From assembly GCF_036588685.1 (NCBI RefSeq), contig NC_086386.1, positions 37,049,383 through 37,113,382 of the forward strand: a stretch of DNA of 64,000 nucleotides, in the 5' to 3' direction. The notes under the pieces were generated by a model. That model searched no databases. It was not told where the DNA came from and worked only from the letters and a program-made list of their open reading frames with translations. The position numbers and the translations under genes were made by a program. Shown one piece after another: positions 56,580 to 64,000 of this stretch (the first letter of the stretch is position 1; every line of letters begins with the position of its first letter). The stretch comes from Mytilus trossulus (taxonomy: Eukaryota; Mollusca; Bivalvia; Mytilida; Mytilidae).

Positions 56580-57000
56580 AAACATAAAACGTTTTGCAGG
56601 CAATGCTGACCCAAAACAAGACAGTTGTAATTATATGAAATAAAATCATAAAACGTTTTGGCAGGCAATGCTGACCCAAAACAAGACAGTTGTAATTATA
56701 TGAAATAAAATCATAAAACGTTTTGGCAGGCAATGCTGGCCCAAAACAAGACAGTTGTAATTATAAGAAATAAAAATCATAAAACGTTTTGGCAGGCAAT
56801 GCTGACCCAAAACACTACAGTTGTAATTATAAGAAATAAAAATCATAAAATGTTTTGGCAGGCAATGCTGACCCAAAACAAGACAGTTGTAATTTATGAA
56901 ATAAAGATAATAAACGTTTTGGCAGGCAAAGCTGACCCAAAACAAGACAGTTGTGATGGTATGAAATAAAGATCATAATGTTTTGTCAGGTAATACTGAC
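56580..57000 (+). repeat. 65-bp minisatellite, about 6.5 copies
   Basis: The unit reads ACGTTTTGGCAGGCAATGCT, GACCCAAAACAAGACAGTTG, then TAATTATATGAAATAAAATC and ATAAA. Seven CAGGCAATGCTG-like starts occur between 56590 and 57000, at steps of about 64-66 bp. The last copies are the most diverged. It follows directly on the GAC repeat. The long frame on the minus strand (56646-56945) is a by-product of the repeat. Confidence 0.92.
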
Positions 57001-58120
57001 CGACAACAGCTGAAGTATAAAGTTCTTATACTAAATTTATTCTTTTTAGCTGTTAAATTCTATAAACGTATTTGACACCAATCCTTGAATCACGGATATA
57101 ATTAGGACCATTCCATCCATGAACTGCGGTAGAAGTCTTTGTTTGTTTTATTTTCCTTCCTCTAAAAATATGTGCTGTATTTAAGTAACGAGAGTCCTGG
57201 ACAATTAACGACATAGTCAACTTTAAAGAGATGGTGGAATAACATTAGGTGCTTTGAGCTTTCATCATAACTAGGGTCCAGTTGTGTATCAAAATGCTGA
57301 TCGAAGTCGTATTTTGTAAATTTGTATTTATAAAACAGTCAATTAGGCTTTGGTTAGTCAATGTTGATACGACTCGATGTGTCCTTAATGTCAGTGAAAC
57401 AGCAACCCATCAATATTCGTATGTTCGTATTATCGGCCTTATGGCATACCGCTGGCAAAAGAAAGTATATGGAAGTTGTTGATATCACGCTTTATTGCAC
57501 ACGTCCTTAAATGGGGAAAGTTCTTTCGTAGATGAATGCCATTCTTAGCGCTCTTCGTCCATAGTCAAGGCATGAAAATAAACAAACAAAAAAAAAGAAT
57601 ATAAAATAATGGATAAAATTAAATTCTCATTAAAAACAAATTTGGTCTTACTCAAGGACCACAAACATAACGCATGTTAAGGAATAATATGCGATAATTA
57701 AATTATCAAAGTTTCTCTTCTTTAATAATCAACCATTAAACAAAAAAGATGTTTTTATCATGTATTAAATGAAGAGTATGAACTTTAAAAAATCATCAGT
57801 ATATATCTATATATGGCTTGTCCAATGTTATTTTTATTAACAAATCTAGTATATAGAAAAAAGCAAACGACCTTGGAGTGCATAAGTATCGGCATAAAAA
57901 TTATCAATTACGTTCATCGCAACCCAAACTATATCATTTACATGAATTATACTAGTAAAGATAAATAAAATAATATAATAAAAACATGTATTGCAAACTG
58001 ACAAACATGTAAATCTGACTACATGTATCAAAATACTGGCAATTTTGTATGTAGTTAAAGAATTGATTACAAAATTAATTTATTCCAAAACAATCACTAT
58101 GACGAAAAAATAATTAAATG
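57000..58120. other. Intergenic DNA, no gene seen
   Basis: AT-rich. The frame at 57282-57482 has no known motif. No repeat boundary was recognised. Confidence 0.4.
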
Positions 58121-58127
58121 TAGTTTA

Positions 58128-58540
58128 GCATGAGTTTCATGGCGAAGCATAAAACAATACAGAGATCATAGACCAAGCTACTACGACCTCTGCAAAAATA
58201 AAACATGCGTTTCATGACGAAGCATAAAACAAAACCCACTACATATTAACTTTACAAAAGCAAATACACAGAGGTCATAGACCAAGCTACTACGACCTCT
58301 GAAAAAGTAGTATGAGTTTCATGACGAAGCATAAAACAATACAGAGATCATAGACCAAGCTACTACGACCTCTGCAAAACCGAAGCAGCATGAGTTTCAT
58401 GACGAAGCATAAAACAATACCCACTACATACTACAATATTTGCAAAAGTAAATACACAGAGGTCATAGACCAAGCTACCACAACCTCTGAGAAAAATAAT
58501 ACACAGAGGACATAAGTACAAGCAACCACGCCCTCTGCGA
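58128..58540 (+). repeat. Tandem array of hairpin-forming repeats
   Basis: A unit of about 181 bp occurs twice (from 58130 and 58311). Each has two subunits made of ATGAGTTTCATGACGAAGC followed by a 33-nt inverted repeat. The inverted repeats are at 58160-58192, 58269-58301, 58342-58374 and 58457-58489, with a fifth at 58504-58537. The best copy, 58269-58301, has CAGAGGTC and GACCTCTG arms (8 of 8 paired) round a 17-nt loop, ATAGACCAAGCTACTAC. A relic with one arm lies at 58859. No coding frame covers the array and I do not recognise the family. Confidence 0.85.
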
Positions 58541-58869
58541 AAATTTAAATATCGTCCACATTACCCAAAACAGGCAAAGACAGGTAAATTGGTTCGTAAT
58601 AAATAATCATTGGGTTGCGATAAACATATAGGTAAGAGACATATCCTTTTTATACCGATCACATAAAGCAAACAAGGTACACTTGCATAAATTTTAATAT
58701 TAACAATTATAGCGATTAGGCTAACTTGCAAAATTATAATAAGCTCAAACCAAACTGCCGTGACGAGATTTACGAAAGATGCACGAGTTTCGTGACATCG
58801 CATAAAACAATGAACTCTGCATAAAACATAATGAAAAAGTACATACACAGAGGTCATAAGGTCAAGCAG

Positions 58870-61030
58870 TCAAGCTCACTGCACCAATTGAAATAACTCC
58901 AACCTTACCCAAACAAGTAAGTCAAATGGGTTTGTAACACAATAGCTTAGCATTAATACTTAAACTGTCTTGCTCTTTCATATAAGAGTAATTAAAATGT
59001 ATGGAACCGTTAATAACATCATATAAATTATAAGTGTATAACTTTGCATTCTATCATGTATGGTATTATTATCGTTATGCAATAATCCCAATTTTTAATT
59101 GTAGTAAAATTTAAACGAATCATGTATCTTACAAATATATAAGGCGGATATACGTTCTGTAAACATTCTGATGCTGTAAAGGATGCAGTAACTTGTAAAA
59201 TTACAATCAGGTTAATCATCAGATAAATGATAAATAATTACATTTTGATCGCAAACGCATAGTGTCGCCACCCACATGAAAATCAAATTGACCCAATATC
59301 TCTTTGACAAAGAAATGAATTTGACCAACTGCTCATGTTTGGCATAAATCTAAATAGTGAGTTTTATCCGAATGAAAGGATGGTTAAAAAAAATAACTGT
59401 ACGTTTGTTCAAAATGTAAGCATAGAATAGCTTAAAAATAAAAGTATAGTTCGATTTTACCTGAAATAGCTAAAATGAAATCACTCCAGTCCAAAATTAT
59501 CCATAAAATAAAATTTTGAACAAATTGTTTGATAAGAATCACAAGTTAACACATCAAATGCTGATGGTAAAAGGAAGTGACCACAATGCACTTACACGTG
59601 AACTCGTGCTGACCCGCAAGGCCATTGACCAATAAGAAAGATGATATCCAATCATGCATTGGTCATAAAAGAAATTTCTCTGCACGTGAAAACAAGTTAT
59701 CTAATTCCAACAATTTATCGTTTAATTAAGTAGGACACTCTGACCCTTTGACCAGACTAGAGACATTCTACATTTACAGTAATAAAAGCTCACTCTTTTA
59801 TTTAAGTCGGTTAGTAATAACGAATTAAACAGAATTATCTTCTCTGCTGTCTTAAATTATTTTATTCCGCTTAATTTTCAATTAGCAAATAAAACTGGTT
59901 ATTTTCATTTTATTTGAATGCTTTTATAAATTCTTATTTAGTAGTATTTGCATGCAGCTGTATGTTTTTGTTTATATGATAGTCAATTTAAAAGCCCATC
60001 AGAGCTTATGTTTTATATGCTTCTATGTATATATATGCCGATTTTGATTAAAATATTACTTACTCAATACCTTACACGTACAGATTCTTGATGGATTCAA
60101 CTGTTTAATGATATTGAAATTTAATAAATAATTGTAAGCAATGTTTTTGAAAACAACGCAATCAGCACGCAATTAAACAAACATTTTTTTTTATCAATCC
60201 ACAAAAATGTGTACTTACGAAAATTGGTAATCACGTTAATAAAAGAACCCACAATAATATCATTTAGGAAAAAAAACCTCTTATTTTATATATGTGTGGA
60301 TAAAGAATGTGTAAAGATAGTGATTTAGTTGACATCAATAACAAGTTAGTGTATTCTGAATAGATCTTATTAATACAATGAACACTTAATGTGACAATCT
60401 CTAAATACTGATATCATTAACATTATTGGCAAGTACTGATTGTTGGAATGATTAATATATCTATTATTGAAAATTTGATGTTTACAAAAGTTAAGGTTAC
60501 TAAATCTACCTTATTTTGAATTTAAATGAAAGTTTTATAGTTTAGATGCCTTGTCAATAAATTAGACTCCAGATTTGTCTTATCGGGGTCTTATATAGCT
60601 GACTATATGCGGTATGGGCTTTGCTCATTGTTGAAGACCGTACCGTGACCTATAATTGTTAATGTTTGTGTCATTTTGGTCTATTGTGGATAGTTGTCTC
60701 ATTGACAGTCATACCACATCTTCTTTTTTATACTTCAATATTTGTTATTTAATAGAAGCCGTTTGAAATAAAAGTTTATAAAATTAATCAAAAGTTTTGG
60801 CTGCCAAGATACAACTGTTGGCACAATGAAAGAGATAAGTCCTACAAAATGTTTTATTCGCAGAGAATAAAACATTCATCGATAACGAGGTATCTGATTT
60901 AATATGTACAATTTTACTGAGCATGGCTACTTACACCTTTACATTCCAAATATATCCGAACGGACACTTTTACCAGGGATATACTGACTTAAGTTCTATT
61001 TTTCTTTATGAAGAAGTATAATGAGTATAC
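58870..61030. other. Intergenic DNA, no gene seen, one repeat copy
   Basis: Largely AT-rich. A short inverted pair, TGACCAAT at about 59627 and ATTGGTCA at about 59659, surrounds CCAAT boxes and might be promoter-like, but no gene follows. Family B copy 4 lies at 60585-60728. Confidence 0.4.
60585..60728 (-). repeat. Dispersed repeat family B, copy 4
   Basis: TATAGCTGACTATATGCGGT, GCTCATTGTTGAAGACCGTA and GTTGTCTCATTGACAGTCAT are the reverse complement of family B near 18370-18510. Confidence 0.75.
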
Positions 61031-61049
61031 GTTTAGAAAAAAAAACCTA

Positions 61050-61260
61050 CGTATTTATAAAATGGACACGAATGATAGTTCCAGTAATAGAAGAACAAAG
61101 CTTGATATGGACACGTTTGGGTGATTGGTCACGTTTGGACGTTTATACAAATTACACGCTGTGGCGTCCTTTTGCATTTTTATATGTTTTGCAGTTAAGT
61201 GACGTTATGTAGACAAGTTTGGGGGAATCGGACACGTTTAGGAGGAAGGACACGTTTCAG
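61050..61260 (+). repeat. Iterated GGACACGTTT motif
   Basis: GGACACG, GGACACGTTTGGG, GGTCACGTTTGGAC, GGACACGTTTAGGAGG and GGACACGTTTCAG occur within 210 bp. The pattern resembles subterminal repeats of a transposon, like those of the element at 42603. No opposite end was found. Confidence 0.4.
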
Positions 61261-61280
61261 AGTGTAACATTTATACAACA

Positions 61281-61395
61281 GCGCGCGGGGCACAAAACAA
61301 GTCGATTTGGTGCGACGATATCTCGATCAGCAGCATAAGTTCGAGGCCCGACCAGGCAGGAACAAAAACAAATTACAGATCTAGCATTGATGGAC
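61281..61395 (+). repeat. tRNA-like SINE, degenerate copy
   Basis: GTCGATTTGGTGCGACGATA, then AAGTTCGAGGCCCG (a B-box-like word) and AAATTACAGATCTAGCATTG align with the SINE at 63707-63915. The A box is lost. Confidence 0.55.
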
Positions 61396-61403
61396 TTACG
61401 ACA

Positions 61404-61605
61404 AAAGGTAACACCCGGCCACCGAAAGCTTAGTTATAGTGGTCTAGTGGTCTAACGCATCTGAAACAGTGCAAGGCGATTTGATTCCACCATATGTCAA
61501 TAGTATAATTCGAATTACAACCGGGGACGAACAAAAAACGTTCGTCAATTTACAGATGTAACAATGTTGGGCTGATGTTAAGTCGAATTGTAGATATTTA
61601 TTGAT
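61404..61605 (+). repeat. tRNA-like SINE, full-length diverged copy
   Basis: The A box TGGTCTAGTGG is at 61440-61450, the B-box region near 61507 is degenerate (AATTCGAATTA), and the 3' body TTACAGATGTAACAATGTTG then GGGCTGATGTTAAGTCG follows. Homology with the copy at 63707-63915 also covers AAAGGTAACA and CCACCGAAAGCT upstream of the A box. Confidence 0.65.
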
Positions 61606-61609
61606 ATAT

Positions 61610-61990
61610 ACACTGTTTTTCTATTTTCCTGTATTGTTTTTTTTTCCTTTTTCTTGTTTTTATTCATATTAATCTATAGTTTTACTTTCACGACCTCTGA
61701 TCTCAAATTAAATATTTGTACCATGTTTGCTAGACCGGGTGAAGAAAATACCACATTCATATATATATTTATACATGATTACAAAAATTCATAAATAGTC
61801 TAGGAAGAATGAAACTACCAGGACATTATATTTTATAAAATATCGGTTCGTGTTATCTGTACACCTGTATTTGTATAGTAAAAAGGTCAATTGCAGGATA
61901 AAAACATATAACAGCGTCCTGCACTGAAACAAGTTAAATACAAAAATAATATCACAAATCTCCCACCATTGAGATTATATTCGTGATCCC
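61610..61990. other. Intergenic DNA, no gene seen
   Basis: AT-rich, T-run-rich sequence after the SINE copies. No gene or repeat boundary was recognised. Confidence 0.35.
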
Positions 61991-61997
61991 TGGAGAC

Positions 61998-62075
61998 TAT
62001 TAAAAGAGGGACCAAAGATACCAAAGGGACAGTCAAATTCGTAAATCTAAAACAAACTGACAACGCCATGGCCAT
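61998..62075 (-). mobile_element. Retroelement family A, short 3' end copy
   Basis: AAAAGAGGGACCAAAGATAC to ACAACGCCATGGCCAT is the reverse complement of the last 75 bp of family A. Confidence 0.75.
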
Positions 62076-62599
62076 ATTAAAGTGCATCTAAACAAAAAAC
62101 CATATGTGTACATTTCTGTGTCTCGAGGCTTTTGCAAACCTCATTTCAATCCGTGGTCCATCTATACCTACGGAATTAGATACCCAAAGATAATAATGAT
62201 TCCTCAGAATATGAAATATAAATTAATTTGATATTTTCGACAATTAAAGAAAATGTTTTAAATTGATCCGTTATTTTTTTTTATTATCAATTTATAAATT
62301 GCATGCACTCGAAAAGCTTTTCTTGATTTTCCTACAACCGGAATGCCCGAAGCCGAACATTTTAAAAGCACAGGATGTAAGAATTTTTTTTCTCTCCCTT
62401 TTGAATTATCGCCTTTAGTTTAATTTGTTAGGTTTATTTTTACATCAATTGATATTGCCTCAGAAAAGACTGTCAAGAGAGGTGAGAACACAATTGTAAA
62501 AAGTAATATTCATTCAAAAATAAAAAGACGGAAAGTTTAGGACGATATTTTTAAATTTATCAAACATCGAATAACTTTTTTTTATCTATATCTTCTTAT

Positions 62600-63460
62600 T
62601 ACATGACACACATACATGTCAAAACTTAAATATGCTAAACCAAATGAATGGCTCAAAGTACTTAAATCAGAAAAATCAATAAAATTAAAAGTAAAAAATA
62701 AACTTAACCTTTGCAATAATACAAAAGAAAAAAATAAGATAATAATTTTACAAGTAATGGAAACAAAACAGATATACATACAAATTAATAGTGGAAATGA
62801 AGACACGCCTCCAGGTTTCTTGAAATGGAAACGTGTTCTTAATTTAGATTCGTTAATCCGAATTAAATCAATGCTAAACTTTATATTTACTTATTTAAAA
62901 GATAACAGATTAAAAATATTTAAATGGAAATTGCTGCTTCATATCCTTCCTTGTAAACAACTGCTTTTTCAATGAAAGATAAAAGAAGACAGTAAATGCG
63001 ACTTATGTAATGTAACAGAAGATTATATACATGACACACTATATTGTAAATATAAAAGGTATTATATCACTTATAATGTCATTGAAAAAAGATATTCAGG
63101 AAATGGTCTACGTTTGCCTATATTTATTTACATTCCCTTCATTTGAACTTGGCTGGTTAGTCTTTTCATTGGCAACATACCACAACTCCTTACTTTTTGT
63201 ACAACCCAACATCGCACCAAAACAAACGAATGTTTAGCAAAGGTTCAGAAGATTTAAGCAATGCAAAGTGGAAGAATTTTACATCTAAATGATTAATAAT
63301 TTACATTATTGAACCCTTATTTAAGACCGGTGAATTTATTTTTCCTATAAAATTATTATGTTGCTGTTATGCGTAACTATACCAATAATATAAACAAAAT
63401 GTTCGTGTACTTTTTCTTGAAACGAAATTGTATGTTCAATAATAAAATGTTTATTAAAAT
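62600..63460 (+). pseudogene. LINE ORF2 C-terminal fragment and 3' end
   Basis: The frame from 62616 contains GFLKWKRVLNLDSLIRIKS and RLKIFKWKLLLHILPCKQLL. It stops at a TGA (62974) where relatives have the Trp of a QWK motif. Reading through gives KIKEDSKCDLCNVTEDYIH with a downstream Cys, the zinc-binding pattern at the end of LINE ORF2. The frame then ends at 63145. The 3' part runs to about 63460 with AATAAAATGTTTATTAAAAT. Reverse transcriptase and endonuclease are absent. Confidence 0.75.
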
Positions 63461-63647
63461 AAAGAATTTTTGCTATTTGAATTAATGGTGAATGTTTTTC
63501 AAATCTTCATCTGGACGTTCATTTGATTGTCTTTAACATCACTTAAAGTTCCTCAAAATAAGTGATGATCCTTAAATGTAACTGTCTATTGCTACAAGGT
63601 TTATATGGATAAGCATATGAAATATTTGTACATGTACATATGCCTGA

Positions 63648-63651
<4 letters not shown>

Positions 63652-63706
<55 letters not shown>
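63652..63706. repeat. (TA)n microsatellite, about 27 repeats
   Basis: An uninterrupted TA run follows the SINE body on the minus strand, where it forms the SINE tail. Length is likely polymorphic. Confidence 0.95.
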
Positions 63707-63708
<2 letters not shown>

Positions 63709-63915
63709 ACTCGTCTAAACATCAACCCAACAATGTTAGATCTGTAAATTTGCTTTCGCAAATTTTTGGTTCTTCCCTCGCCGGGATTCGAACCCATGCT
63801 TCTGTGATATCGTGACACCAAATCGCCTGCACTGCAGCCGTCCCGCTAGACCACACGACCACCTGGGCTCTCAATAAAAGAGCTTTCGGTGGTCATATGT
63901 TACCTTTCCACGTCA
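63707..63915 (-). repeat. tRNA-derived SINE with TA tail
   Basis: On the minus strand the A box TGGTCTAGCGG (63843-63853) and B box GGTTCGAATCC (6384-based positions 63784-63794) form an internal pol III promoter. Their spacing is about 58 nt, as in tRNAs with a long variable arm. No full cloverleaf was found, so it is not called a tRNA gene. The body GATCTAACATTGTTGGGTTG then ATGTTTAGACGAGTTG leads into the TA run. Homology with 61404-61605 starts about 60 bp before the A box. Confidence 0.8.
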
Positions 63916-64000
63916 GTTTTAATCTAGCGGCGTACTACAGTACATGATATATAAGGCATGAAGATGTTATTGTTACAGATCAGCTAAATTATCTATAGTA

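Noticed and set aside
56391..56609. Arginine-rich frame (RRRRQRRR-like)
   Set aside because: Translation of the GAC triplet run, not a protein.
56446..56945. Long minus-strand frames with repeated GQHCLPKRFMI-like peptides
   Set aside because: They come from reading the 65-bp minisatellite, whose near-multiple-of-3 unit keeps a frame open by chance. No start context or known domain.
59620..59670. CCAAT boxes as a gene promoter
   Set aside because: No coding exon with recognisable content follows on either strand.
62582..62806. Minus-strand frame opposite the LINE fragment
   Set aside because: Shadow of the LINE coding strand.
63766..63872. A tRNA gene (Ser/Leu-like)
   Set aside because: A and B boxes are present, but there is no complete acceptor stem or cloverleaf, and related diverged copies exist at 61281 and 61404, so it is a SINE.

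Overview
The window is eukaryotic, AT-rich and dominated by repeats. Its short GT-AG exons in long introns, its Toll-like receptor (TLR) genes and its dispersed repeats all suggest a bivalve mollusc, most likely a mussel such as Mytilus. The species call rests on recalled repeat families and was not searched. There are no operons, CRISPR arrays or phage genes.

Region 1 (about 1-8 kb) is repeat territory. It holds a reverse-transcriptase fragment cut by a TTAA-inserting MITE, a 629-bp piggyBac-type MITE with perfect 17-bp ends, and the 3' end of a LINE. Region 2 (8.5-26.0 kb, + strand) is one complete gene for aminopeptidase B (RNPEP, M1 zinc metallopeptidase). It has 14 coding exons and a reconstructed product of 623 aa. 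A second, out-of-frame copy of exon 4 lies upstream of the good copy. Its introns carry MITEs, LINE pieces and a retroelement fragment. A 1.2-kb minisatellite of 16-bp units begins about 130 bp after its poly(A) signal.

Region 3 (28-56 kb) holds two tandem, same-strand TLR paralogues about 18 kb apart. TLR-A (32.95-35.46 kb) has an intact ectodomain, membrane segment and TIR domain, but a TGA stop sits inside its signal peptide. TLR-B (53.21-55.69 kb) has an intact signal peptide and ectodomain, but two stops and a 13-nt deletion destroy the juxtamembrane and TIR parts. The two copies are thus damaged at opposite ends. Sequence upstream of both is also duplicated, including matching splice-donor sites that look like non-coding leader exons. 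Between them lie a hAT-type deletion derivative, a MULE-like element, and a nested TIR element that contains two empty-site comparisons.

Region 4 (56-64 kb) has no recognisable host gene. It contains a GAC microsatellite with a 65-bp minisatellite, an array of hairpin-forming repeats, tRNA-like SINE copies, a LINE 3' fragment and a long TA repeat.

The host genes point to peptide trimming (RNPEP) and innate immune sensing (TLRs). Nothing in the sequence links them functionally. I found no new multi-gene system. The most interesting items are the complementary decay of the TLR pair, the duplicated RNPEP exon, the hairpin array, and the nested elements whose empty sites are preserved.
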